From positions 1 through 64,000 of the forward strand of contig JAFUFP010000033.1 in assembly GCA_017469845.1 (NCBI GenBank): 64,000 nt of DNA. Reading direction: 5' to 3'. The DNA comes from Bacteroidales bacterium. Lineage in GTDB: Bacteria > Bacteroidota > Bacteroidia > Bacteroidales > UBA932. The translations under genes were made by a program, and so were the position numbers. Shown here piece by piece: positions 33,705 through 42,396 of this stretch. A model generated the notes under the pieces. It ran no database searches, was not told where the DNA came from, and saw only the letters and a list, made by a program, of their open reading frames with translations. The first letter of the stretch is position 1, and every line of letters begins with the position of its first letter.

Positions 33705-35132
33705 ATGGACAACAAAAAGACATTGACAGCCGTAACGGTCGGTGTGGCGGTGCTCTGGGCGCTGCTCCTTGTGGGTTGGCACCTGTACAACCCCTACGGG
33801 AAGCAGCTCACCACCCACGAGCCGGGAGCCGACAACCGTCCGGAAGGAACGGCGCGAAAGGCCGACGACGTTGTCATAGGCGAGTTCTTCATGAAGTACG
33901 ACGAGCCCGCCCCGAGCGGATTCGACGGGGTGTGGAGTTCCTTCAGAGGGGAGGACCGCAGCAACATAGTGCGGAACTCCGACGCGATCGTCACCGGAGC
34001 CGACTATCCCCTTCTCTGGAGTGTCCCCACCGGAGAAGGTCATGCCGCACCCGTCATCTACAAAGGAAGAGTCTACGTCCTCGACTATGACGAAACCCTC
34101 TCCTCGGACGCCCTCCGCTGCCTTTCCCTCGAAACCGGTCAGGAAATCTGGAAAAGGTGGTACAGGGTCCGCATGAAACGTAACCATGGTTTCTCGAGGA
34201 CCATCCCCGCCGTCGGTGACGGATACGTCATCACCATCGGTCCCGAAGGGCACGTGATGTGCTGCGACCCCGTTTCCGGAGACCTCAAGTGGACTATTGA
34301 CCTCAAGCAGATGTTCTCCACCGAAGTTCCCTTCTGGTACACCGGCCAGTGCCCGTTGGTGGATGACGGCACCCTCATCGTCGCTCCCGCCGGGCAGGAA
34401 GTCCTCATGGCCGGATTCGACATAGAGAACGGGGAAATGGTCTGGTCAACCCCCAACACCGTTTCCTTCACCATGAGCCATTCTTCGATAATGCCGATGA
34501 CCCTCGAAGGCAAGAAGACCTACGTCTACGCCGGAGTGGGTGGAGTCGCCGGAGTGTCCGCCGAAGGGTCCGACAAGGGAGCACTCCTTTGGAGCGCAAC
34601 CAAGTGGCAGCCCTCGGTTGTGGCCCCGTCCCCGCTGGCGATCTCATCGAAGAGGGTGTTCCTCGTCGCCGGTTACGGAACCGGAGGAGCCCTTCTGGAA
34701 GTGAGCCGGAACGGTTCCGCCTGGAAGGCCGACATCCTTGAACAGTACAAGGCCGACAAGGGCCTTTCCGCCGAGCAGCAGACTCCCCTTTTCTATGACG
34801 GCAACATTATCTCGATCCTTCCCAAGGACGCCGGCGGAAACAGGGAGAAGATCGTCATCTACAACCCCTCCGACCTCCATACCCCCATATGGAGAAGCGG
34901 CAATGACGAGAAATTCGGCCTCGGACCATACATAGCCATCAACGGGAAGCTTTTCGCGTTCAACGAAAGGGGCATCCTGTACGTGTACGAAATAGGCAGG
35001 GGAAGCCTTTCGCTTCTCCATAAGCAGGAGATCATCACCGACGGAGTCGACGCATGGGGTCCCATCGCCTACGCCGACGGAAGGCTTCTCCTGAGGGATT
35101 CGCACAACATAGTGTGCCTGAAAATTGACTGA
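33705..35132 (+). CDS. Membrane-anchored PQQ-like beta-propeller protein
   Basis: 475 residues. An uncleaved-looking N-terminal anchor ('TVGVAVLWALLLVGWHLY') is followed by 'VWSSFRGEDRSNIVRN', the usual entry motif of these propellers, and by blades such as 'CLSLETGQEIWKRWY', 'CCDPVSGDLKWTI' and 'FDIENGEMVWST'. The propeller should lie in the periplasm attached to the inner membrane. No metal-binding or dehydrogenase residues are apparent. It follows the cyclase gene by 11 bases and precedes the NHL protein gene by 18, so it belongs to the operon. It is one of five propellers of this type in the window. Confidence 0.85.
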   Translation: MDNKKTLTAVTVGVAVLWALLLVGWHLYNPYGKQLTTHEPGADNRPEGTARKADDVVIGEFFMKYDEPAPSGFDGVWSSFRGEDRSNIVRNSDAIVTGADYPLLWSVPTGEGHAAPVIYKGRVYVLDYDETLSSDALRCLSLETGQEIWKRWYRVRMKRNHGFSRTIPAVGDGYVITIGPEGHVMCCDPVSGDLKWTIDLKQMFSTEVPFWYTGQCPLVDDGTLIVAPAGQEVLMAGFDIENGEMVWSTPNTVSFTMSHSSIMPMTLEGKKTYVYAGVGGVAGVSAEGSDKGALLWSATKWQPSVVAPSPLAISSKRVFLVAGYGTGGALLEVSRNGSAWKADILEQYKADKGLSAEQQTPLFYDGNIISILPKDAGGNREKIVIYNPSDLHTPIWRSGNDEKFGLGPYIAINGKLFAFNERGILYVYEIGRGSLSLLHKQEIITDGVDAWGPIAYADGRLLLRDSHNIVCLKID

Positions 35133-35150
35133 CAATAAGACGTTCCGCAT

Positions 35151-36209
35151 ATGAAAGAGGAAAACAACAATAAAAAAGGCATCTCCAGGAAAGAGTTCCT
35201 GCGCCTTAGCGGCAGCATCCTTGCCGGCGGCGCCATCGCCGGCATATCCGGGAAACTCATCCACGACATGATACGCCGCCCCGAGAAGGTGTTCTTCGAC
35301 GCCGACGGGGAGGAGTATGACATAACCGACGGGGACGACTCCGTCTCCCCGTACAGGAAGATATCCTCGTTCCGGACTCCGGAAGAGATCGAAGCCTTCG
35401 ACCTGATGGGCGGAAGGATGGTGGCCGTGGGAGACAACTCCCTTTCTGTATATTCCCCCGAAGGGAACGTCGAGGAGTGTTTCGCCGTGGGATCCGACGT
35501 CAGGGACATCTGCGTCGTGGGGCAGGAAATCTACGTCCTTTTCCCCGCGAGGATAGAGGTCTACTCCCCTTCCGGAGAACTTCTCCGCGAGTGGGACGCC
35601 TGCTCGGACAACTCCGACTACTGCTCCTTTACGGTGACGCCCCAGAGCGTCTTTGTCACCGACGCCTTCGCCAAGAACATCTGCCAGTACGACCTCGAAG
35701 GAGGGCTGAAGAGGTTCATCGACTCCCCTAACGGGTTCGTCGTCCCGAGCTACTCGTTCGCGATAACGAACCACGACGGAACAGTCTACTGTTCGAACCC
35801 TGGAAGGCACCTTGTCGAAAGCTACACCGAAGAAGGGAAGTACCTCGCCTCCTTCGGACAGGCGGGAACCGCCGTCGGAGCCTTCAGCGGCTGCTGTAAC
35901 CCCGTACAGCTTTCATTCTCCCCCGCCGGAGAGCTTCTCACCTCCGAAAAGGGAATCCCCCGCATCAGCTGCTACTCCCCCGACGGAACTTTCCGCAGCG
36001 TCCTTCTCAACAAGAAGGCCCTCGGCGGAGGCTATGACGCCTTCGAAGCGAGGATGACTTCCGACGGAAGGATCGTGGCCGCCGGAAAGCACAGCGTGGC
36101 CGTGTACAAGTACGACTCCGCTCTGGCAAAGGCCTCCAAGGGAGGAAGCGCCGCGTGCGAAGTCTGCGGAATCTCCGATTGCCCGATAAGAAGGGGCATA
36201 ACCGTTTAA
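35151..36209 (+). CDS. NHL-type beta-propeller protein with Tat-like signal
   Basis: 352 residues. The N-terminus 'ISRKEFLRLSGSILAGGAIA' resembles a twin-arginine signal (SRKEFLRLSG, with RK instead of RR). The body is a six-bladed NHL-like propeller ('LSVYSPEGNVEECFAVGSDV', 'IEVYSPSGELLREWDA', 'QYDLEGGLKRFIDSPNG', 'ESYTEEGKYLASFGQAG'). The C-terminus has a short Cys-containing tail ('CEVCGISDCPIRRGI') with three cysteines that might bind a metal or an Fe-S cluster. The next gene also encodes a Tat-type Fe-S protein, so the two are probably translocated folded to the periplasm together. Confidence 0.75.
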   Translation: MKEENNNKKGISRKEFLRLSGSILAGGAIAGISGKLIHDMIRRPEKVFFDADGEEYDITDGDDSVSPYRKISSFRTPEEIEAFDLMGGRMVAVGDNSLSVYSPEGNVEECFAVGSDVRDICVVGQEIYVLFPARIEVYSPSGELLREWDACSDNSDYCSFTVTPQSVFVTDAFAKNICQYDLEGGLKRFIDSPNGFVVPSYSFAITNHDGTVYCSNPGRHLVESYTEEGKYLASFGQAGTAVGAFSGCCNPVQLSFSPAGELLTSEKGIPRISCYSPDGTFRSVLLNKKALGGGYDAFEARMTSDGRIVAAGKHSVAVYKYDSALAKASKGGSAACEVCGISDCPIRRGITV

Positions 36210-36228
36210 CCCTCCAAAAAGAATCATC

Positions 36229-36825
36229 ATGAGTGAAGAAAAGAATAACGGGGGAAACCTCATAGACGGCAGCCCCATCAAAAGAAGGGACTTCTTCCGC
36301 AAGATAGGAACGGCCCTGGCCGGAGCCTCGATAGCGGCCGTCGGAGTGGGCGGAGCCACAAAGGTCAAGGGCAACCGGAAGTCCGACCTCTATTGGCAGA
36401 TAGACCACGAGAAGTGCATCCAGTGCGGCAGGTGCGAAACTTCCTGCGTGATGCCTGTGTCGGCGGTAAGGTGCATGCACGCCAACAAGGTGTGCGGATA
36501 CTGTGACCTTTGTGGCGGATACTATAGGACCAACGCCAAGGAACTCAACACGGCCGCGGAGAATATGCTCTGCCCAACAGGCGCCATTTCCCGCAAGTTC
36601 GTCGAGGAGCCTTACTTCGAGTACACCATCGACGAAGCCCTCTGCAACGGCTGCGGCAAATGCGTCAAGGGATGCTCCTCCTTCGGCAACGGTTCCCTTT
36701 TCCTTCAGGTCAGGCAGGAGCTGTGTCTGAACTGCAACGAATGCAACATAGCCAAGGTCTGCCCTTCGGGAGCGATCTCGAGGGTGTCATACGAAGAGGC
36801 GTACAAATTCAAGGACCACGCGTAA
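36229..36825 (+). CDS. Tat-exported polyferredoxin, NapG-like
   Basis: 198 residues. A canonical twin-arginine signal is present (Arg19-Arg20 in 'KRRDFFRKIGTALAGAS'). Cysteine groups at 63/66/69/73, 82/89/92/95, 139/142/145/149 and 166/169/172/178, with a further Cys at 115, fit four [4Fe-4S] clusters, the number and arrangement seen in NapG and related periplasmic ferredoxins. The gene for a NapH-like membrane protein follows after 3 bases, as in napGH, where the pair passes electrons from the quinol pool to the periplasm. No nitrate reductase is nearby, so the acceptor here must be something else. Confidence 0.85.
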   Translation: MSEEKNNGGNLIDGSPIKRRDFFRKIGTALAGASIAAVGVGGATKVKGNRKSDLYWQIDHEKCIQCGRCETSCVMPVSAVRCMHANKVCGYCDLCGGYYRTNAKELNTAAENMLCPTGAISRKFVEEPYFEYTIDEALCNGCGKCVKGCSSFGNGSLFLQVRQELCLNCNECNIAKVCPSGAISRVSYEEAYKFKDHA

Positions 36826-36828
36826 AGA

Positions 36829-38124
36829 ATGAAAAGATTCCTCACATCACTGGGCCTTCTTCCGCTCGCCGGCTTCCTGGCCGGGGCGGTGGACCGTTTC
36901 CCCAGACCCGATTTCGAATCCGGTTACCAGTATCCGGAATACTCCTACGCGGTCCCCAACGAGATGCTGTGGGACATCATCGACGTGAGCGTCCTACTCA
37001 TCCTTCTCGGGATTGTCACCTGGGCGCTCTTCAAGAAGAGGACCAAGGGTCCCATCCTGGCCGTGTCGATAGTGTCGGTGGGATACTTCGGCTTTTTCAG
37101 GGGCGGATGCGTCTGCAGCATAGGGTCCATCCAGAATGTGGCCCTCGCTTTCGCTGACCCTTCATACAGTCTCCCGATAGCGGTATTCCTCTTTTTCATA
37201 ATTCCGATAGTCTTCGCCTTCCTCTTCGGAAGGGTGTTCTGTGCCGGAGTATGTCCCTTCGGGGCTCTCCAGGACCTGGTGAACGTGAAGAACTACCGTC
37301 TCTCGAGGGCCGTTACCGGAGCGCTCAGCATAATTCCCTGGATATACCTCGCCTTCGCGCTTTTGTATGCCCTCACCAGGACAAGGTTCATAATCTGCAA
37401 GTTCGACCCCTTCATCGGGATTTTCCGCATGGGAGGTGACATAGGCGTCATCGGCTTCGGCATCCTCCTTCTTCTGATGAGCGTATTCACGGGAAGGCCG
37501 TTCTGCCGTTTCCTCTGCCCCTACGGAGCTATCCTCGGCCTCTTCTCGAGGGTATCCGTCTTCAAGGCGGAGATAACGCCCAAGAAGTGCATCAGCTGCG
37601 ACCTCTGCCACGACTCCTGCCCTGTCGACGCCATCAAGGCACCTTACGGAAACAAGACCGGAGAGACCCCTGTCGAGGGTGTGAAAAGGATCGTAGTGTA
37701 CATGGCGGTCCTTCCGGTCCTCATGCTCGCCGGAGCCCTCATCATGAGATGGTCCTCCCCCGATCTCGCAAGGGCGAACAGTGAAGTGAGGCTCTACGAG
37801 ATGGTGACGGCTTATGAAGCCGCGATGGACGCCGAGATGGAACCCGAAGTCGAGGCCTTCTACAGCCAGGGAAGGAACCTCGGTGAACTCGAGGCCTCAA
37901 AGGATGCGGTTCTCCGCAGCTTCCGCCTCTACTCCACCCTCGCCGGAATCCTCATCGGTCTCGTCATCGGTCTCAAACTCCTCGAAATGTCCCTCAAACG
38001 TGGCCGCAAAGAGTACGAGATCGACTACGCCTCATGCGTGGGATGCGCCAAGTGCTTCGATTACTGCCCCCAGAACAAAGCTCTCGCAAAAGCTTCCGTA
38101 CAGAACCCCGAAACTGACAGATAG
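36829..38124 (+). CDS. NapH-like membrane polyferredoxin
   Basis: 431 residues with about six hydrophobic segments. Two membrane-proximal CxxxCP motifs typical of NapH/NosR/RdxA proteins are seen ('FCAGVCPFGALQDL' and 'FCRFLCPYGAILGL'). A [4Fe-4S] motif follows ('CISCDLCHDSCPVDAI'), and after further membrane segments and a periplasm-like loop a third one at the very C-terminus ('CVGCAKCFDYCPQNKAL'), which NapH lacks. 'GGCVCSIG' near residue 90 adds two more cysteines. It is translated just after the NapG-like gene and before a three-helix propeller protein; together they look like a transmembrane electron relay. Confidence 0.88.
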   Translation: MKRFLTSLGLLPLAGFLAGAVDRFPRPDFESGYQYPEYSYAVPNEMLWDIIDVSVLLILLGIVTWALFKKRTKGPILAVSIVSVGYFGFFRGGCVCSIGSIQNVALAFADPSYSLPIAVFLFFIIPIVFAFLFGRVFCAGVCPFGALQDLVNVKNYRLSRAVTGALSIIPWIYLAFALLYALTRTRFIICKFDPFIGIFRMGGDIGVIGFGILLLLMSVFTGRPFCRFLCPYGAILGLFSRVSVFKAEITPKKCISCDLCHDSCPVDAIKAPYGNKTGETPVEGVKRIVVYMAVLPVLMLAGALIMRWSSPDLARANSEVRLYEMVTAYEAAMDAEMEPEVEAFYSQGRNLGELEASKDAVLRSFRLYSTLAGILIGLVIGLKLLEMSLKRGRKEYEIDYASCVGCAKCFDYCPQNKALAKASVQNPETDR

Positions 38125-38127
38125 ACG

Positions 38128-39960
38128 ATGAACAAGAAAATATACCGTAACGTAGCGGCCGTGACCGCGATCTTCGCCATCACGCTTTCGATAATGCTGG
38201 CGACGAACTATTTCCAGGTAAGGAAGGCCACTCCCCTCCAGACCGAGGTCGCCGAGACCCTCAAGGAGCTCAACGACATGAACTCGGAGAATCCCCAGCT
38301 CCAGGAGCAGATCCGTCAGCTGGACCTTCTCTCGAGAAAGGCCTACTTCATCGGCGAGAATCACCTCAAAACCGGCATCTACCTCCTTTTGGCGATGATA
38401 GGGGTGCTGATTGCCGCCCTGAGGCTCTACTTCAATGACGTCAAGAACATCCCCGACAAGGATCTGGACCCCTTCGACGACTGGCTCCTCAAGTCCAAGT
38501 CCCGTGGCTACATCCTCTGGGGTAGCGGAGCGGTAGCCGCCACGGCCCTCGTCCTGGCGTTCCTCTCGTCCCCTTACTACACTTCCTTCAAGCAGAAGAA
38601 GGACAAGGCAGCCTCAGAAGAGATGGTCGCTGAAGCTGTTGTCCCAGAAGAGGAACTCTCCACCGAAGACGAATACGCCCTCGCAGGAATAACCCGTGAG
38701 GAAGACACTTCCGCCGCAGCCGACACAACCGCCACAGAAGCCACAGAAGCCAAGGAAGGAGAAGCCGCGGCGGCGGATTCAACAGCTGAGGCCGGCCCTG
38801 CGGAGCCCGAGATACCCAAGGTGACGCATAACGGATTCCGGGGAAACAACTCCAACGGACAGTCCTCCGCGAGGAACATCCCCACTTCGTGGAATCTCTC
38901 CGCAGGCACCAACATCGCTTGGAAGACCTCGATTCCGAAGCCCGGATACAACTCCCCCGCCATCAGCGGACGCAACGTCTTCGTTTCCGGAGCCGACGCC
39001 GAAGCCAGGGAACTTTACTGCTACGACATCTTCACAGGTGAGATGAAGTGGAAACTCGCCGCCTCCGGCATTCCCGGTTCACCTTCCACCATGCCCGCGG
39101 TCAACGCCGATACCGGCCTTTCGGCCTCATCCGTCGCCACCAACGGACAGCAGGTATGCGCCATCTTCGCGACGGGTGACATCATCTGCGCCGACATGGA
39201 CGGGAACAAACTCTGGGCGAAGAACCTCGGAGTTCCGGACAACCACTACGGGTTCGCTTCTTCGCTCCTCATCTACGGGTCCGAGGTCATAGTCCAGTAC
39301 GACAACGACTCCAACGGAAGGATAATCGCCCTGAACCTTTCCAACGGCAACCAGCGCTGGATGAAGGAAAGGACAGAAAAGGCCACCTGGAGTTCCCCCA
39401 CCATCGCATACGTTGACCGGAAGGCCCAGCTCATCGTGATGGGCAACCCCAACATTACCGCCTACGACCCCAACAACGGAGACCTCATTTGGAAGGTCGA
39501 CTGCATGAGCGGTGAAGTGGGCGCAAGCCCCGCGGCGAGCAACGGCAAGATCTTCGGAGCCAACGAATACGCCGCCCTCGTGGCCATCAACGGAACGGAC
39601 GGAGCCCTCCTTTGGCAGAGCAACGAGTACCTCCCTGAGGTATCCTCGCCGGTAGCGAGCCGGGACTGGGTGTACGTCGCAACAAGCTACGGAGTCCTCG
39701 CCTCCTTCAACGCGGAGACGGGTGAACTCGTGGCCGAGCAGGACCTCGGTTGCCAGTTCTACTCCTCCCCGATGATAGTTGACGGGAAGCTTTTCATCTT
39801 CTCGATTGAAGGTACCCTCTACATGTTCAGCAACAACGGACAGCTCACTCTCCTGGGGAGCATCCCCACAGGTGAGAACACCTACGCCACCCCCGCCTTC
39901 ACCGACGGAAGGATGGTGGTCCGTTCACAGAACAGTCTATATTGCGTTTCATCCCTTTAA
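38128..39960 (+). CDS. Polytopic PQQ-like beta-propeller protein
   Basis: 610 residues. Unlike the other propellers, it has three N-terminal membrane helices (about 8-28, 82-102 and 130-150) with a helical segment between the first two ('EVAETLKELNDMNSENPQLQ'), then an acidic Ala/Glu/Thr-rich linker (about 155-230) and a propeller from about 235 ('NGFRGNNSNGQSSARNIP', 'CYDIFTGEMKWKL', 'ALNLSNGNQRWMKE', 'AYDPNNGDLIWKV'). It directly follows the NapH-like gene (3 bases) and precedes the NuoEF fusion, so it may be a structural partner of the membrane redox proteins. The linker length suggests the propeller reaches well away from the membrane. Confidence 0.85.
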   Translation: MNKKIYRNVAAVTAIFAITLSIMLATNYFQVRKATPLQTEVAETLKELNDMNSENPQLQEQIRQLDLLSRKAYFIGENHLKTGIYLLLAMIGVLIAALRLYFNDVKNIPDKDLDPFDDWLLKSKSRGYILWGSGAVAATALVLAFLSSPYYTSFKQKKDKAASEEMVAEAVVPEEELSTEDEYALAGITREEDTSAAADTTATEATEAKEGEAAAADSTAEAGPAEPEIPKVTHNGFRGNNSNGQSSARNIPTSWNLSAGTNIAWKTSIPKPGYNSPAISGRNVFVSGADAEARELYCYDIFTGEMKWKLAASGIPGSPSTMPAVNADTGLSASSVATNGQQVCAIFATGDIICADMDGNKLWAKNLGVPDNHYGFASSLLIYGSEVIVQYDNDSNGRIIALNLSNGNQRWMKERTEKATWSSPTIAYVDRKAQLIVMGNPNITAYDPNNGDLIWKVDCMSGEVGASPAASNGKIFGANEYAALVAINGTDGALLWQSNEYLPEVSSPVASRDWVYVATSYGVLASFNAETGELVAEQDLGCQFYSSPMIVDGKLFIFSIEGTLYMFSNNGQLTLLGSIPTGENTYATPAFTDGRMVVRSQNSLYCVSSL

Positions 39961-39971
39961 GGTCAAAGCCC

Positions 39972-42395
39972 ATGTGCCAGGATTGCCAAGAAAAAGCCAA
40001 GGAAAGGGAGGCGATGCTCCGAAGGGCGGAAGCCATAATTGAACGCATCGGGAAAACCCGTGACAAGATAATCCCCCTTCTCCAGGCGCTTCAATCGGAG
40101 TTCAGTTACCTCCCCTCCGATGTGCTTGAGAGAGTGTACGACCTTACCGAAATCGACCGCGCGCAGATGATGAGCGTGGCTACGTTCTACTCCCAGTTCA
40201 GGCTCGTCCCCTACGGGAAGCACGTCATCAAGGTGTGCAACGGAACGGCCTGCCACGTCAAAGGCGCGGACAACGTCTACGACGCTTTCCGGAGGGAACT
40301 CTCCATGGAAGGCGACTCCATTACGACAGCAGACGGTCTCTACTCCATCGAGAACGTGGGGTGCCTCGGATGCTGTGCCCTCGCCCCTGCCGTGCAGATC
40401 GACGAGAAGATCTACGGCCATGTACAGCCTGGAAGGGTGACCGAAGTCCTCGAAGAGTTCGAGAAAGCTCAGGCGGCCCAGGAACAGTCCGCCAAGGAAG
40501 AGGAGACCACTCCTCCCCTCGGGGAAGTGCGCCTCGGAATGGAGAACTGCTGCCAGGCCAGCGGAACCGCCGAGATCTTCGCCGAAGTGGAAAGGTGCAA
40601 AAAGGATCTGGACCTTAACGTCTCAATCAAGCCCGTGAGCTGCATCGGAGCCTGCAACCAGGTCCCGATGATAGATGTGGCCCTTCCCGACGGACAGATT
40701 TTCCGCTACCCCAATGTCAAAGTCGAGGATGTCCAGGAAATCCTCCTGAACCATTTCAACGCCGGATCACCGCTGAAAAGATTCAGAAACAAGCTGTTCA
40801 GAAGCCTGGACCATTTCCACAACGACACCGTCTGGGAGAGCGACGTATGGAAGGAGCCCGTCGAAAGGACAAGGACGATAAACAACTTCCTCACTTCCCA
40901 AAAGAGGGTCTCGACCGAAGGATACGGCCACATGGCCCCTCTGGATCTTGACGAATACATTTCCAACGGAGGAATCGAAGCCCTGAAAAAGGTCCTTTCC
41001 GAAAAGAGCCCCGCAAAAATTGTCGAGGACATTCTCGCGAGCGGTCTTCGCGGAAGAGGTGGCGGAGGATTCCCCTCCGGCAGGAAATGGGCCATGGTCG
41101 CTTCTCAAAGCAACCCCACCAAGTACATCATCTGCAACGGTGACGAGGGTGACCCCGGTGCCTTCATGGACCGCATCCTTCTGGAGTCCTACCCCATGAG
41201 GGTCATCGAAGGTATGATAATAGCGGCCTACGCCGTAGGCGCTTCCGAAGGAATCTTCTACATAAGGGCCGAGTATCCCCAGGCCGTCATCAGGACCAGG
41301 AAGGCCCTCCAGATGTACCGTGACGCGGGATACCTCGGAAAGGACATCCTGGGGTCAGGGTTCGATTTCGAGATAAGGGTGTTCGAAGGTGCGGGAGCCT
41401 TCGTCTGCGGAGAGGAAACCGCCCTCATCAACTCGATCGAAGGGAAGAGGGGTTTCCCGAACCTGAGGCCTCCCTACCCGGCCGTCCACGGCCTTAACGG
41501 CTGTCCCACCCTCATAAACAACGTCGAGACGTTGAGTCAGGTACCTTATATAATAAGGAACACATCCTCCACCTATTCCGCCATAGGAACCGACAGTTCC
41601 AAGGGCACGAAGGTGTTCGCCCTCGTGGGCAAGGTGAACCACGGAGGACTCATAGAAGTCCCCATGGGAACGACCTTGAACCAGATCATCGAAGACATCG
41701 GAGGCGGAGTCGAAGGAGGAGAAAAGCTCAAGGCCGTACAGACCGGAGGGCCCTCCGGAGGCTGCATCCCGGCATCGATGTGCGACACTCCCGTCGACTA
41801 CGAAGCCCTGAAGGGCCTCGGAGCCATAATGGGTTCCGGAGGACTCGTGGTCCTTGGCGAAAGCAGCTGCATGGTTGACGTGGCCAGATACTTCACCACC
41901 TTCACTTCCGGAGAATCCTGCGGGAAGTGCACCTTCTGCCGCGTCGGAATACGCCGCATGCTTGACATCCTCGACCGCATCTGCACCGGCAAGGGCAAGA
42001 TGGAGGATCTCGACAACCTCGAGTACCTCGCCAAGAGCATAAGCAAATCGGCCCTCTGTGGCCTCGGAAAGACCGCCCCGAACCCGGTACTTTCGACCCT
42101 GAGGTATTTCAGGGAAGAGTACATCGAGCACATCGGCGGAGTGTGCCGCACAGGAACCTGCAAGGACATGGTCGTATATCAGGTCAACGACGAGTGCGTC
42201 GGATGCACCAAGTGCTCCAAGGCCTGCCCCGCCGACGCGATCGCCTATACCCCGTACGAGAAGCACTACATCGATCCCGACAAGTGCACCAAGTGCGGCC
42301 TTTGCATCGACGAATGCTCCTATGACGCCATCAAGAAGGTCCCCCTGAAGGAGGCGGAGAAGAAAAGTGAAACCCAACCCACCAGCGTAGCGTAA
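39972..42395 (+). CDS. NuoE-NuoF fusion with extra thioredoxin-like and 2[4Fe-4S] domains
   Basis: 807 residues from the ATG at 39972, 11 bases after the previous stop. Residues of about 15-160 are NuoE-like ([2Fe-2S] ligands Cys89, Cys94, Cys131, Cys135). About 185-275 is a second thioredoxin-like [2Fe-2S] domain ('ENCCQASGTAEIF', 'VSCIGACNQVPM'). About 330-690 is NuoF-like with the NADH site 'GLRGRGGGGFPSGRKW', the FMN segment 'CNGDEGDPGAFMDRILLES' and the cluster N3 motif 'SCGKCTFCRVGIRRM'. The C-terminus adds two ferredoxin motifs ('CVGCTKCSKACPADAI', 'CTKCGLCIDECSYDAI'). This is the order of HydB/HndC-type subunits of NAD(P)-linked electron-bifurcating enzymes, here fused with the usually separate NuoE-like subunit. 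It should oxidise or reduce NAD(H) in the cytoplasm. Confidence 0.9.
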   Translation: MCQDCQEKAKEREAMLRRAEAIIERIGKTRDKIIPLLQALQSEFSYLPSDVLERVYDLTEIDRAQMMSVATFYSQFRLVPYGKHVIKVCNGTACHVKGADNVYDAFRRELSMEGDSITTADGLYSIENVGCLGCCALAPAVQIDEKIYGHVQPGRVTEVLEEFEKAQAAQEQSAKEEETTPPLGEVRLGMENCCQASGTAEIFAEVERCKKDLDLNVSIKPVSCIGACNQVPMIDVALPDGQIFRYPNVKVEDVQEILLNHFNAGSPLKRFRNKLFRSLDHFHNDTVWESDVWKEPVERTRTINNFLTSQKRVSTEGYGHMAPLDLDEYISNGGIEALKKVLSEKSPAKIVEDILASGLRGRGGGGFPSGRKWAMVASQSNPTKYIICNGDEGDPGAFMDRILLESYPMRVIEGMIIAAYAVGASEGIFYIRAEYPQAVIRTRKALQMYRDAGYLGKDILGSGFDFEIRVFEGAGAFVCGEETALINSIEGKRGFPNLRPPYPAVHGLNGCPTLINNVETLSQVPYIIRNTSSTYSAIGTDSSKGTKVFALVGKVNHGGLIEVPMGTTLNQIIEDIGGGVEGGEKLKAVQTGGPSGGCIPASMCDTPVDYEALKGLGAIMGSGGLVVLGESSCMVDVARYFTTFTSGESCGKCTFCRVGIRRMLDILDRICTGKGKMEDLDNLEYLAKSISKSALCGLGKTAPNPVLSTLRYFREEYIEHIGGVCRTGTCKDMVVYQVNDECVGCTKCSKACPADAIAYTPYEKHYIDPDKCTKCGLCIDECSYDAIKKVPLKEAEKKSETQPTSVA

Positions 42396-42396
42396 G

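Noticed and set aside
36229..38124. Periplasmic nitrate reductase locus
   Set aside because: NapG- and NapH-like proteins are present, but no NapA, NapB, NapC or NapD is in the window.
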